DNA of 64,000 bases from Begonia masoniana (GCA_022432975.1 CM039502.1:10143290-10207289); one strand, 5' to 3'; shown: positions 11,467 through 23,254, counted from the stretch's first letter. Notes: generated by a model from the sequence alone, not told the origin. Numbers and translations are program-made.

Positions 11467-12670
11467 TTAAATGAAGGAATATGGAAAACATTTGTGAGAG
11501 TGAGTGAGGGTGAACAATGAATTTTTGCCTATGTGTGTCACAGATGCTCGAGATCCATCAGGTAACTGTACTGAGATTTGTTTATTAATGGAATAATATG
11601 AACTAAATTTTGAGAGAGATGTGCATATGTGACTAGAAGCTTCTGAATCTATAATCCAATCATTAGATAAACAAGTAAGGATTGTACCTGCCAAATGGGT
11701 TGATGGCATGTTAGAATCTTCTTTGGCCAAAATGTCAAGAATCTTTTGATATTGATCAGGTATGAAATGATTAGAAAAAAAAAGCAGATGTAGATTGTGG
11801 AGATTCTGATTTCTTTATTTGCTTGTCTGGGAAACCATGGATTGGAAAACAAGTAGCTCGAGTATGACCGAGCTTATTACAGTGATCACAACAAAGGGAG
11901 TTGGCGCTTTCCAAGAGGTCGAGATTGAGGCCTCGATGCTTGAAGTGCTGCCGAATCAACGGTGGGAATACTTTGAATGTGAATTTCCTGTTGTTTTTCT
12001 TCTTGGCATATTAAATTATCTATCCGTTGAACAGATGGAAACGGTTCCATCAAAAGAATTTGACTCCGAGTAGCCAAAAAACGATCATGGATTCCTTGAA
12101 GAAACTCCATTGCCCGATCTTGATTTTGGTGTTCAATGAGAATTTTAGCACTAGCACAAATACATGGAGTGACAAGGACAATGGAATTGAGTTCATCCCA
12201 TAGAGATTTGAGCTGAGTGAAATATGAACAGACAGGCGTATTTTCTTGCTTCAAGGCTGATATTGATTGCTTCAACTGATAAATTTTAGGAGCTTTAGAT
12301 TGAGAAAAACGATCCTTCAAATCAGTCCATATTTGTGATGTGGTTTCAGCATACAAGATGCTTGGACGAATCTCAGGTGAGACCGAGTTTAGAATCCAAC
12401 TTGAAACCAGATCATTGCAACGTTCCCAGTTGGAAACATCAATATGTTCATTTGATTTTGGTAGTGATCCATCAACAAAACCAAACTTATTTTTCGCACG
12501 AAGTTCCATTGTGACTGCACGACTCCATGATCCATAATTGTCTCCTGATAATAATGAGTAACAAGAATGGTAGAGGGACTGTCAAAGTGATGAATGATAT
12601 AGAAATCTCCTTTGAAATTAGATATAGCAGATGCTGGTGTGATATTGATGGCAGGGCTGTCGAGAGACAT
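11467..12670 (-). pseudogene. copia gag and protease fragment, frameshifted
   Basis: The ATG at 12670 begins MSLDSPAINITP, typical of this gag class. The frame shifts near 12540, then a good gag stretch runs from about 12509 to 11890 (GFVDGSLPKSNEHID ... NLICQEEKQQ, UBN2-type gag). A CCHC knuckle, CDHCNKLGHTRATC, follows near 11895-11860 in another frame. Protease sequence (WIIDSEASSHI) follows to 11467; the canonical DSGAS is altered to DSEAS. At least two frame changes make it a pseudogene. Integrase and RT would lie beyond the gap. Confidence 0.85.
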
Positions 12671-12694
12671 GATTGTGAAGAGAGTAGTGTTTCT

Positions 12695-12706
12695 GCTCTG
12701 ATACCA
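12695..12706 (-). other. Primer binding site of the second copia element
   Basis: Reads TGGTATCAGAGC on the minus strand, complementary to initiator tRNA-Met, between the probable LTR and gag. Confidence 0.85.
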
Positions 12707-12707
12707 T

Positions 12708-12947
12708 ATAAAATATAGCAGAAGAAGAATTTGTGAACTTGATATTTTATTATTCACGTTCATGTGTTTATATACACAATTATCAAAACTAAAACACATA
12801 ACTAAAGGCTAATAATATGGAAACTGATGTAGATGTAACAAACTAAAAACTATAAACTTGGGTTGTTGTGATACACAACAGATAGAATAAAATAAATAAC
12901 AAATCCTAATATATCTTTAATCTCTTGGCTCCTTAATATGCGTAACA
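12708..12947 (-). repeat. Probable 5' LTR of the second copia element
   Basis: About 240 bp between the primer binding site and pararetrovirus sequence. On the minus strand it starts TGTTACGC, has a TATA-like GTATATAAAC about 170 bp in, and an AATAAA-type signal. The inner boundary is approximate, since no clean CA end precedes the primer site, and no second LTR is available for comparison. Confidence 0.6.
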
Positions 12948-13514
12948 GATTTCTTTTTAGATTTTGATAAAAAAACGCATGGGACAATACAAGAATATAA
13001 TCCCAATAGTTACATTTTTGTTCATTATTTTTGGTAGTAGTAGTTCTAGGGTTGAATACATTCAAACCCCATTCCTGCGGATGAAAAACTCAGATGATAT
13101 AGCATTTTGAATGAGTTATTGAACTTTTGAAATTGCCTTCTTCAACATAATTATGTTGAATCTGGACTGAATTGTTTCTGTCAGAATAGTTTCATAGTAA
13201 TAATGAAGCTTTCCTTCAGTTGCTAAATGATACTGGCTGCCCATACATCCCTCTTTATAAAACCAAGCATCTTTTTGATTGAGAGAAATATCTTTTGTAG
13301 ACAGGGTGAGCATAGACTCCACCACTGATTTTTTGATAAATTGGGGTCCATTTTCAAGGACTTCTTTTGCTGTTTTCTTTTGTAAATTATTCGAAGATTT
13401 CTTTTGAAAATCAACCGAAGATGATGTTTCCCCTAAAGTGGGAAACTCTTTTTGATAATTTGTTTTTGTATGTCGGCCACGACCGCGATCTCTGCCCCTA
13501 ACCGGGGTAAACAT
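12948..13514 (-). pseudogene. Endogenous pararetrovirus ORF2 remnant
   Basis: Minus-strand frame starting at the ATG at 13514 (MFTPVRGRDRGRGRHTKTN), just after the end of the RT/RNase H polyprotein. It has an Arg/Gly-rich start, then ENGPQFIKKSVVESML and KDAWFYKEGCMGSQYHLA, and continues in other frames to EWGLNVFNPR and CNYWDYI near 12990-13070. A second ORF of unknown function after the polyprotein is known for florendoviruses among Caulimoviridae, which is why I lean to that genus. Broken by frameshifts near 13150-13100 and cut off at 12948 by the copia LTR. Its role is unknown. Confidence 0.7.
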
Positions 13515-14268
13515 CCTGCAAAAATTCTCGAGTGAGAAAATCTGGTAACGCATTGTCAATACCTTTGATATATTCGATAGATAAATCAAAAACAGAAAGT
13601 TATGATTGCCATCGAGCAAAAAATTTGTTTTGAAACTAAATTTTTTACATCTTTAGTTAAAATATATTTTGCAGAAGAACAATCAACTCTTAAAAGAAAT
13701 TTTTTTGTTAAGTAAATCATCTTGAAATTTTAAAATACACTTAACAATAGATAAAATTTCTTTTTTGATAGTAGAATAATTTTGTTGTACTGGCTTCCAA
13801 ACACCAGAAGTAAATCGAACTAATTCTTCTTTTGAAGTATTAGGATTTAGTTGTTTTAGAATACCTCCATGACCTTTTTCAGAGGCATCTGTTTCAACAA
13901 TTTTTTCCCAATTGAAATTTGCTAAAGAAAGACATGGTAAATTTTGTGCTTTTACCTTAATGTTTTGAACAGCTTTTGTATGCTTATGTGTCCAGGGACT
14001 AAGACTTTTTCTTAATCTTTGATATAAAATAGCAGTGTTCTGAGCTAAATTTTTGTAAAAATCACCTAAATAATTCAAACTTCCTAAAAATCTTTGAAGT
14101 TGAGTTTTGTCTTTTATTTCATCATGAAATTTTGAAGCGAATTCAATACTTCTATTTATTGGAATTATTGTTTTTTGATTAATATTATGACCAAGGAATC
14201 TTATAGTAGTTTGAAAAAGTTTCATTTTTGGAGCAGAAATAACTAAACCAATTGTTTTAATAGCATCT
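13500..14268 (-). pseudogene. Endogenous pararetrovirus RT C-terminus and RNase H
   Basis: Reads on the minus strand from the junction with solo LTR A. The first part, GLVISAPKMKLFQTTIRFLG, is the RT thumb region of Caulimoviridae; QLQRFLGSLNYLGDFYK, ETDASEKGHGGILKQ and QQNYSTIKKEILSIVKCILK are the connection and RNase H. The frame shifts near 13685. Further frames lead to LPDFLTREFLQ near 13520, the end of the polyprotein, overlapping the ORF2 start. Assignment to Caulimoviridae rather than Ty3/gypsy rests on the RNase H and RT wording. Clearly not functional. Confidence 0.9.
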
Positions 14269-16626
14269 TGTAGCAACTGGTAATGTCCACCTTAATTAAT
14301 AACCTCTTTTAGTAACCTTTACTCCTTGTGAAATTAAGTGTATATGATTGGTTGTTTAAATAGGTTAAGTCTTGGCTGCTATGGGCAAAGACGTAATTTG
14401 CAATAATTAGTGTAATAAAAGGGGGTGAGCTAAGGGTTTTAGCCGCCACTATTTTATTATCTCTTTCGGCATTCAGCAGCTCAGCAGACTCCCTCTCGGC
14501 GATTTTTCCAGCTAGATTCTTCATCTATCTAGGTGAGTTTTCCCTCAGTTTCCTTCTTGCTGATGAATCATAATAAAAGTAGAATGTACATTAGAAGATC
14601 TGTTTGCGGTTGAATGAGTGTATCGATAATGTTGTATGTGCGAGCTAGTTCGGGTTTTGTGGTGAATCGGGAATGCACGATGGACTGAGCTCCCGAACTA
14701 GTTTCCTTAGATTTCTGAATAGCAAAAATGAAATTTAGAGAAGATCTAATTAACACCCTGTCTATGGTTTTAGGTTTGAGTAGCTCTCGAGGTAGCCTTT
14801 TTCAACAATCTTCAGGAGACCAGGTAAGTAAAGTATGTTTGTGCCTTCGGGCCTACATCACAAAACAGTAGAGTTGTGTATGCTTGAATGTGTTTGTATG
14901 TCATGCATCATATTTTAAAAATTATGCGAAAATGAATTTACATGAAATGGCATGGTAAGGAATGAACAAACTGTAACAGTTGTTAAGGTAACTAATCTGC
15001 CCCTTAATCAAGAGAGGATGTATGACTTTGGGGGAAGTGATCCAAACCCCAAATTCACAGAGGGATCTAAATAGTTGTTAAGGGAACTAATCCGCCCCTT
15101 AATCAAGAGAGAGGATGTATGACTTTGGGAGAAGTGATCCAACTCCCAATTTCACAAGGGGATCAGATCAGAAACGAATGCATATGCAACTGAGATGAGA
15201 AAGTAGAAACTGTATGTTTAGGAATTTATGTTTCAACATTTTATTTCATTATTGCTTTACTTACTTAGCATTAGGCTAATAGATGAATTTTGTGATGTAG
15301 GTGAAGAGGTGACTGCAGGTGTGTTTTCTGAGTATGCTGAGGAATAGGTTGGTTGGGGGAGCACATTCATGCCTTGACTTGGCGAACTGATGGGGCAGTT
15401 TAACTGGTGTCAGTAAATGAGAAGGTTTAGTAAACCATGATTCAATTTAAATATGTTTGGAGTTTTAGTGACAGTAGTGGTTTTGATGTTTTGAATACAA
15501 TTTGAGACTCTTTCTGATAATGATACTCTGTTAGTTTTAATAGTGATTTTTACCAAATTTTGGAGTAGTACACGAATTTAAGTAGCTTTGAGCGGTTTTA
15601 GTAAAATACTCAAGTTCTTTTGGTAGTCAGAGTTTTCTTTGTTTATAGTGAAATTGTTGCTATGTTGTTTTCGTTGAGTATTTTTGATCTATCGGTAGAT
15701 GATTTCTATCGGCAGATGTTGAGTATTTTTGATCTATCGGTAGATGATGTCTATCAGCAGATGTTGAGTATTTTTGATCTATCGGTAGATGATGTCTATC
15801 GGCAGATGTCGAGTATTTTTGATCTATCGATAGATGATGTCTATCGGCAGATGTCGAGTATTTTTGATCTATCGGTAGATGATGTCTATCGGCAGATGTC
15901 GAGTATTTTTGATCTATCGATAGATGGTGTCTATCGGCAGATGTTGAGTATTTTTTATCTATCGGTAGATGGTGTCTATCGGCAGAAGTCGAGAGTTTTG
16001 TCTATAGGTGGATTTAGTCCATCGGTGGATGTGAGTATTAGAATTTGTCGTTTTGTAATCGGAAGATGTCTTCAGAAACAGCCATCGGAAGATGTCTTCA
16101 GTAGAAGCCATTAGTAGATGTCTTCGGTATAAGTCTTTAGTAGCTTTGTCGTTTTGGTAATCGGATGATGTAGGAAGAAATTTGTCGTTTTGCGATCGAT
16201 AGATGTGAATTGAGGATTTTTTGTCGTCTAGTGATCGGAAGACGTAGTTTGTTCTATCGGCAGATATGAGCTGAGAATGTTTTGTCGTTTAGTGACTGGT
16301 CAATGTGTTCTGTTTTGTTTGAGAGTAAAAGACTTTTGTCGTTTAGTGACCGGTCAATGTGTTATGTTTTGTTTGAGAGTAAAAGACTTTTGTCGTTTAG
16401 TGATCGGTCGACGTGTTATGTTTTCTTTTTCTCTTTCAACCAACTGCCTTGAATATTTTAACTATTTAATAGATATTGTTTTTACGGTGATTTTTCCGCT
16501 ACAAGTTTTAACGTTTTAAGAGTCAATTCCTGATCATTGAATGAAATTTTAAAATTTCCCAAAAAGTCATAGTTCGGTTCAGTTTCTTGCGTAGCGAACC
16601 GGGTTCAGATAACTCGGGGCGCTACA
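14269..16626 (+). mobile_element. Solo LTR A (long TGTARC LTR family, subgroup II)
   Basis: 2358 bp from TGTAGCAACTGG to GGGGCGCTACA, flanked by the perfect 5-bp duplication CATCT (14264-14268 and 16627-16631). It interrupts RT sequence of the pararetrovirus. It has no retroviral coding frame and no internal domain, hence solo LTR. TGTARCRCCC termini and multi-kilobase LTRs are typical of plant Ty3/gypsy chromoviruses of the Tekay/Del type; that assignment is an inference. Putative exon borders: donor after 14532, exon 14774-14823 (ACCAG then GTAAGT), acceptor before 15301. Two tandem blocks sit at 14970-15180 and a 45-bp minisatellite at 15676-15990. Confidence 0.88.
15676..15990 (+). repeat. 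45-bp minisatellite in solo LTR A
   Basis: About seven tandem copies of a 45-bp unit that begins GAGTATTTTTGATCTATCGG and contains paired TATCGGTAGAT / TATCGGCAGAT motifs. Because 45 is divisible by 3 it yields a repetitive open frame, which I regard as an artefact. More degenerate copies continue to about 16400 with a different unit (TTTTGTCGTTTAGTGA, about 54-60 bp). Confidence 0.9.
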
Positions 16627-16903
16627 CATCTTTTAAAATTCTAAGATGTCTAAAATGTTGATCTATAGATGTTGAAAAAACAAGAATACCATCTATATAA
16701 ACAATACAAAATTTAGAATATTTGAAATAAATATCATTCATAATATTTTAAAATTCTAAATGAGTATTTTTTAATCCAAAGGGTATTACATTCTATTCGT
16801 AATGACCAAAAGGAACTACAAATGCAGTTTTATATCTATCTTCTTTGGCAATTTGTATTTGCCAATATCCTGATTTTAAATCAAACTTTGAAAAGATTAA
16901 AGC
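16627..16903 (-). pseudogene. Endogenous pararetrovirus RT core fragment
   Basis: Between solo LTRs A and B. On the minus strand it reads FSKFDLKSGYWQIQIAKED, then FVVPFGHYE, a stop, NVIPFGLKN and VYIDGILVFSTSIDQHFRH. These are the RT fingers, palm and active-site loop. The normal YIDD box reads YIDG here (glycine codon at 16688-16690), so a catalytic aspartate is missing in addition to the stop codons. Confidence 0.9.
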
Positions 16904-17499
16904 TGTAACGCCCTTGAACCCATTTTGGCTCGATGCGCTACTTTGTTAACCAATACCACGTTTAAAACAAAGTTTAAAATAATTTTCGATAAAATTTCGA
17001 CTCGATTTTTGGATTTTTTGAACCCTAAAAAATGGTTGGAAAACATGCGTAAAATACGTGCAAAATGTGTCAGAAAAGATCGGGTTAAAACATTTTAGAA
17101 GTAGGCAAAATTTAAAAAAATTTTGATTTGGCACACCTGAGCGCCGCACAAGTGCACTGAGTGCGCGCGTCGCCCAGGCAGTGCCCGCAACGTGGACGCA
17201 GCAGCCCACCCGCCAGCGCAGATCGATCGGCGCACATGGCCGATTGATCGGCCAAACCCTTGTAACGCCCCCTAATCCACCCTGGCTCGGTGCGCTATTT
17301 TGCTAACCAATACCACGTTTAAAACGAAGTTTAAAATAATTTTTGATAAAAGTTTGACTCGATTTTTGGGTTTTTCGAACCCTCAAAAATGGTTCAAAAA
17401 TGTGTGTAAATTACGTGCAAAACGTGTCGAAAAAGATCAGGTTAAAACATTTTAGAAGTAGGCAAAATTTAAAAAAATTTTGGTTTGGCACACCTAAGC

Positions 17500-17660
17500 G
17501 CCCCGCGCGCGCACTGGGTGCGCGCATCGTCGAGGCAGCGCAAGCACATCGCGCGCTGCCGCTGCGCGCAACGCAAGCACATCGCGCGCTGCCGCTGCGC
17601 GCAATGCAAGCACATCGCGCGCTGCCGCTGCGCGAAACGCACGCGCAGCAGCGCACCCAC
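17500..17660. repeat. GC-rich 33-bp tandem repeat in solo LTR B
   Basis: Three copies of a 33-bp unit (GCAAGCACATCGCGCGCTGC...) in a CpG-rich patch that stands out from the AT-rich surroundings. It creates overlapping alanine/arginine-rich frames on both strands that I do not consider genes. Confidence 0.85.
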
Positions 17661-18519
17661 CTGCGATCGATCAGCGCACAGTGCCGATCTATTGGCTAGC
17701 TCTCGGGTTTGGCCAATCGATCGGCCCTGTGCGCCGATCGATCGGCGCTGGCGCGCCTCAGCAGCACGCACCGCGCGCGCCACGCCCGGCCCACTCTCGC
17801 CTGTTGTGCGCACCTATCGGCCACAGCACACCTCCTTCACCATTTCTTCAATTTTCTTCAAACCACACACCACCAAATCACCCAACTTCATCCCAAAACT
17901 TTTCCCGACATTCCCGACTCCTTGACACGTAAATATCCCAAAAACATGACTCACCAATTGTAGCGAAAACGTGAAAATGGATTAAAACAAACACCGTTTA
18001 ATCTACAAAAAATCGAGCAGCACAATGACTAAATTTTCTAAAACCACAATCCTGAAAATCAAGCTTTATTAAACATATTCAAAACAATTCCAAAACAACA
18101 TTTACCAAAAGTTATCGAAAACCATCTTTTACACAAACAAAATTCTATAAAATTACCAAAATACAAATCCCACACATCTCCCGAAGACCATGGTCGAGAC
18201 GCTCCGACAAATACCTGCACCGGCATGCCCCGTGCGTTGCCGACTGCTCCTTAGTCCTGGGCTCCTTCATCTATCTCACCTGTAAACACGTCGTCACCTA
18301 AACCACAGAACACAAAACGTAAGCCTAATGCTTAGTAAATAGGGAATAATGGATGCAAACACATACAATGCACACACACCCTAACACATGCAGTTTCTAC
18401 TCGTTTTGATATTCTCGTTTTGTTTCTGAAATGTTAATCTATCATCTAACGGTGTGGATCAAGTAGGCGCACATCCTAGATCATCTAGGATGTCCCCACT
18501 TTGACCCAACAGTGCGATA

Positions 18520-18780
18520 TCGGAGGGCCACATCAGAGTCCAGCTCCAAGGATGGCCATACCCGATCCCTAGGCACACATCCGAGTCCAGTTCCAAGGAT
18601 GCATTTCCATCCGAGACTCACTCCAAGGATGGCATTACCCCAAACTCCTGGCATACATCCGAGTTCAGCTCTAAGGATGCATTTCCATCTGAGTCCCGCT
18701 CCAAGGACGACACCAAGCACACATCCGAGGCCAGCTCCAAGAATGTGTTTCCATCCTAGACTAGCTCCCACTACCCAATC
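18520..18780. repeat. Imperfect minisatellite in solo LTR B
   Basis: Repeats of about 40-60 bp built on CACATCCGAGTCCAGTTCCA followed by AAGGATG and CATTTCCATC. It lies within the interval bounded by the conserved splice-like signals. Confidence 0.75.
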
Positions 18781-19932
18781 CCTAAACTTTTCATGCTCAC
18801 CGTTTAAAACTCGTGTTTCGTAATTGGAAAACAATGATGCATGTCACACATATGCTCGACACAAAACAAAACACAAACAAGCAAACAATCAAGCAATCCC
18901 TATCGTTCCATGGTGTAGGCTCGAGGCACAATCACAAATAACCTCTACTTACCTGGATACTCCGTACGTCTCGTAGTTGCTTACTCCGAGTACACTAATT
19001 ATTCGTTTGTTAACCTAGCATATAAAAGGAAAAATATAACTTAGTGACACTCTAAACATTCTAAAGAATTACTTAAACTAAAACCGACCACAAATAAACC
19101 ACTTTGAAGTTTAAAACCCTCATACCCGATTTTCCCACAAGTTTTAGTGTCCAACTTCAATCGGTCATAACTTATTTGTTTCTCAACGGATTTAAACGTG
19201 CCACCCCATTCCGTAAACCTCTACACGTCTACAATCCATTGAAACACTTAAATTCAACAACCAAATACCATGGCCTATTCGAAACCACAGAAAAAGAACC
19301 GGTGCACAATAGTCACAAAACCGGTTTTTCTCCAACTTCCACTAAAACTCTAATCTATCTCAATAAACAATCTAAACTAATATATCTAACATTTAAACAA
19401 CCAAAAATAGGAAAAAAACTAGCCAATTAATGGGAATTTTCGGACCCCTCATTTAGGGTTTCCCAAACCCTAATCAAACACAACAAAAATACCTCAAAAA
19501 CATCAATAAACTTCACCTAGATGCATTACCAACAAAACCCAACCAAAACATACCTTAATTCCTTGCTAAAATTGTTCTTTTTAACCTTCACTTTACCATT
19601 TTTATAAACACCACTTTTTCTCTTTTAAAAATTACCACCAAACTTTCAATTTTTATAAATTCACCTTCCCCCTTTGTTTCTCTTAATCTCCAACGTGAAT
19701 GTCTTCTTCCAAACCCTCTTCATACAATTTTCTTTCAGTTACTTTATTTTTACATAAAAGTCAATTTAACCATAACCTCTAAACCACTCCTCTTATAGTT
19801 TTCACTTCCAAATTATCTTCCACTTTCACTCTCTAAATCAGACACTTAGCATCATCCTAAACTAACGTTAAACTCACACGACATATCCTCAACTAGGGCT
19901 ATGTATGTTATAGAAAATTTTCGGGTATTACA

Positions 19933-20714
19933 AAAGCATTTTTGTAATCTATGTAATAAATCTTTTTTGTTTGGAATTGGATATCTAATCAATTTTAAGA
20001 CATCATTTAATGGTTTGTAATTAATAACAAGGCGAGGAACGCCTCGTTCCTTTTCTGCAGTATTGTTAACAAAAAAAACTGTGCAGCTCCAAGGAGATTT
20101 ACTTGGTTGAATAAGGTTTTTCTCTAAAAGACTTTGTATTTTGTTTTGAAATAACTTTAAATATTCTTCTTTCATTTGACTAGGTCTAGCTTTTGTAGGG
20201 ATAAATTTTTCATCATAGTTGGGAATATAAGGTAGAGAAACAATATGCTTCTTCCTTTCCCAAAAAGCATTAGGAGTTGTATGACAAACTTCATTTTGAA
20301 ATTGAGATTCTAAGATTTTTATTTGTTAATGATTTTGGAATCTTTTAATTGTTCTTCAATTTTTAAAGAACTAATTTCAGATTTAAGAAAACTAATTTTT
20401 TTTCTTTATTTTGATAAAAATATTTGATTTCATTAAGAATCTTAAATTCAGGATTAGAAATAAATTGATAAATAACTTTTTGATTGTGAACAGTAGCATG
20501 TATTCCATGCTCATTAATCATAGTAATAGACATGATTTGATTTAGAAAAGGAGTTCCTAAAACAACTTTGTGATTTAGATTTTTGACTAATAAAAAAATT
20601 GTTGATAAACATGTTCTATCATTACAAATAGTAACTCTAGATAATTTGTAGTTAACTTTTAATCTACTACCTCCTGCGGCAGTTAAAGTTTGAGTAGTTT
20701 TTTCCAAATATTTT
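19933..20714 (-). pseudogene. Endogenous pararetrovirus protease C-terminus and RT N-terminus
   Basis: Between solo LTRs B and C. The minus strand reads GGSRLKVNYKLSRVTICNDR and KVVLGTPFLNQIMSI, the second half of the aspartic protease, then a Lys/Glu-rich linker. RT follows: LLEKNLIQPSKSPWSCTVFF and GVPRLVINYKPLNDVLK, then RYPIPNKKDLL, all characteristic of Caulimoviridae. At least two frames are needed. It joins solo LTR B in the middle of RT, and the next fragment (16903) continues the same domain. Confidence 0.9.
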
Positions 20715-20887
20715 TGTAGCACCCGACAAATTATTGACTTGAATTGACATTAGTGGTGTACGTTTTTATGGAATTAAGGGGATATGACTAATAGATTGAG
20801 TATGTTAATGAAGGAAAATGAGAGAAACAATGGTTAGGTTAAAGTTTGGATTGTCAAGGGCATATGTGTAATTTGTGAAATATAGGA

Positions 20888-20895
20888 TATAAAAG
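20888..20895 (+). promoter_or_regulatory. TATA box of solo LTR C
   Basis: TATAAAAG, followed about 35-130 bp later by a pyrimidine-rich leader and a donor-like CCTAG/GTGAGT. The same order occurs in LTRs A and E. Confidence 0.6.
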
Positions 20896-21469
20896 GAAGG
20901 TTTAGTGAAGGGTTTAGCCGCCTCCTTATTTCTTCTCTCTTTTCCTCTCGGAGCTCGGCAGACTCCTCTTCGGCGAATTCCACCCAGCAATTTCCTCTCC
21001 GGTTTTCTTCAACCTAGGTGAGTTCTCTTTGATTTTTCCTTGTGGTTTTAGTGGTTAGATAACGGAGGGGGAGTGTAGGTCTGTGTTTTGAGAGTTATGA
21101 GTGAGAGTGGGTTCAGGTTTTGTGGTGAATCAGGGAATGTACGAGGAACTAAATTCCCGACTAGCTTCCTTAGATTTCTGGATGATTTAGGATGAATAGA
21201 AGATATACACTTGATGAATGAAGCTTAGTAGAAATTAAGTTAATGTTGTGTTTATGTTTTAGGTGAGCTAACTCTTAAAGTAGCTTATAACCAAGAATCT
21301 CTCGGGAAGCCAGGTAAATAGAGTATGTGTGTGTCTTCGGGCCTACATCACAAAACAGTAGGTTTATGCATGTTTGAATGTTTTTTGTATGTCATGCATC
21401 ATGTTTTTGGAAAGAATACGAAAATGAATTTATATGTAAGGACACGGTAAGGCATGAACAGATTGTAAC

Positions 21470-21970
21470 AGACCAACTATTAAGAGAACTCATCCGCCCC
21501 TTAACCGATGAAGAGGATGTATAACTTTGGGAAAATTGATCCGCTTCCCAATGGAATATAGGATCAGACCAACTGTTAGGGGAACTCATCCGTCCCTTAA
21601 TCGATGAAGAGGATGTATAACTTTGGAAAATTGATACACTTCCCAATGGAATATAGGATCAGACCAACTGTTAGGGGAACTCATCTGCCCCTTAATCGAT
21701 GAAGAGGATGTATAACTTTAGAAAATTGATCCGCTTCTCAATGGAATATAGGATCGAAGATGTATAACTTTGGGAAATTGATCCGCTTCTCAATGGAATA
21801 TAGGATCGAGGATGTATAACTTTGGAAAATAGATCCGCTTCCCAATAGAATATAGGATCAGACCAACTGTTAAGGGAACTAAAACTGTTAAGGGAACTAA
21901 TCCGCCCCTTAATTGATGAAGAGGATGTATAACTTTGGGAAAATTATTTCTACTCCCAATGGAACCGAGG
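21470..21970 (+). repeat. About 94-bp tandem repeat in solo LTR C
   Basis: Five or so units of about 94 bp plus truncated ones, built on GACCAACTGTTAGGGGAACT and GAAGAGGATGTATAACTTT. It lies between the putative donor (21314) and acceptor (22110). Confidence 0.88.
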
Positions 21971-22554
21971 GATCAGATCAGAGAAAGAATGTGAATGCAA
22001 CTGAGATGTGAAAGTAGAAACTGCTTGACTAAGATTTATGTTTCAGCGTATCATTTCATTATTACTCTACTTACTTAGCATTAGGCTAATAGATGAGTTT
22101 TGTGATGTAGGTGCTGAGTTTCCAACAGGTGATTTCTCTGAGTTTACAGAAGAATAGGCGAAGTTGATGGAGCACATCTATGCCGCGATTTGTTGCACTG
22201 ATGGGGCGGTTTAACAAATGTCAGTATGTGTAGTCTTAGTGGACAATTGTTTTGTTAAGTGTGCTGAGAATTTTAATGATAGTGGTAGTTTTGATGTTTT
22301 AATATGTTTTGAGATTATCGAGTTTGGAAACATGTTGGTTTTAAACAAGTGTGCTGAAGATTTTAATGACAGTAGTAGTTTTAATATTTTGACATATTTT
22401 GAGATTATCTTGACTATGAAAACATGATTTGCTTTAGTTGTAGATTGTTATTCTGAATTTATAAAGTTGTGGATCTATGTTGTTTTGAATAGCTGCTGTT
22501 AAAATTTACAAGTTCTTTTAGTAGGCAGAGTTGTCCGTTTGTTTAGAGTGTTAC

Positions 22555-22750
22555 TATTCACTGGTGGATGTTGTCTATCGGTGGATGTTGAGTGTTACTG
22601 TTCACCGGTGGATGTTGTCTATCGGTGGATGTTGAGTGTTACTGTTCACCGGTGGATGTTGAGTGTTACTGTTCATCGGTAGATGTTGTCTATCGATGGA
22701 TGTTGTCTATCGGTGGACGTTGAGTGTACTGTTCACCGGTAGATGTTGGG
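22555..22750 (+). repeat. Short-unit repeat near the 3' end of solo LTR C
   Basis: Repeats of GTTCACCGGTGGATGTTG and CTATCGGTGGATGTTGAG. It corresponds in position to the 45-bp minisatellite of LTR A but differs in unit sequence. Confidence 0.85.
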
Positions 22751-23254
22751 TGATAGAGTCGAGTAGATGTGAGTAATAGATTTTGTCGTTTTGTGATCGG
22801 TGGATGTCAGCGGTAGATGTGGGTAGTAAATTTTGTCGTTTTGTGATCGGTGGATGCATTTTGTTCAGCTTCTACTGCTGAGACTATTCTGTTTCTACCT
22901 CTACCGCTGACACTGTTGAGCGGAAGAAGTAGTCTGTTTCTGCTTCTACCGCTGGGATATTTGGCGGAAGATGTGTTTGAAATTTTACGACCTTTAAATA
23001 TTCAAAACCTTTATCTTCTCGTTTCTGTTGGCCAATTATTTCTATTATTTAATTGTTTTACACAAGCATTGTTTTAGTGCTTTGTTTTAACCCTATTTTA
23101 TACAAATGTATTTCCGCTACAAGTTTTCTTAATATTTTTAAATAAAGGTCAAATTTTGACCGTCGAGTGAAGTTTTAAAATTTTTATCAAAGTGTCATAG
23201 TTCGATTCAGCATTTTGCGTAGCGAACCGGGTTCAGAAAACTCGGGGCGTTACA

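Larger units (their letters stand above)
11401..12947 (-). mobile_element. Second Ty1/copia element, 5' part, inserted in the pararetrovirus
   Basis: Reads on the minus strand: probable LTR (about 12708-12947), primer binding site (12695-12706), gag with zinc knuckle, and protease, then the assembly gap. It is a different lineage from the element at 268-5452 and more decayed. Its outer edge abuts pararetrovirus ORF2 sequence at 12948, so it appears to have inserted into that ORF. The matching downstream edge and target duplication are not visible. Confidence 0.8.
16904..19932 (-). mobile_element. Solo LTR B (same family, subgroup I), with duplicated end
   Basis: 3029 bp from TGTAACGCCC to CGGGTATTACA, flanked by AAAGC (16899-16903 and 19933-19937). 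Homology to the other copies shows it is transcribed on the minus strand. Its left 357 bp (16904-17260) are a second, shorter copy of the LTR end that starts again at 17261 with TGTAACGCCC, so the full LTR is about 2672 bp. On the minus strand, donor ATCCAG then GTAAGTAGAGG lies near 18950 and acceptor GTGGTTTAG before GTGACGACG near 18295. Between them is an imperfect minisatellite (about 18520-18780). GATCGATCGG palindromes occur at 17220-17260 and 17660-17755. Confidence 0.85.
20715..23254 (+). mobile_element. Solo LTR C (same family, subgroup II)
   Basis: 2540 bp from TGTAGCACCCGAC to CTCGGGGCGTTACA, flanked by ATTTT (20710-20714 and 23255-23259). Closest to solo LTR A. TATA box TATAAAAG at 20888-20895, putative first exon ending at 21017 (CCTAG then GTGAGT), second exon 21263-21313 (GCCAG then GTAAAT), third exon from 22111 (GATGTAG before GTGCTGAG). 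A tandem array fills 21470-21970 and a second lies at 22555-22750. No protein-coding content. Confidence 0.88.

Noticed and set aside
15620..16114. 164-codon frame with a repeated IFDLSVDDVYRQM unit
   Set aside because: It is the 45-bp minisatellite of solo LTR A read in frame; the unit is divisible by 3 and no start context or flanking coding signal exists.
17411..17963. Several overlapping alanine/arginine-rich frames
   Set aside because: GC-rich 33-bp tandem repeat in solo LTR B; frames overlap on both strands with no splice or family support.
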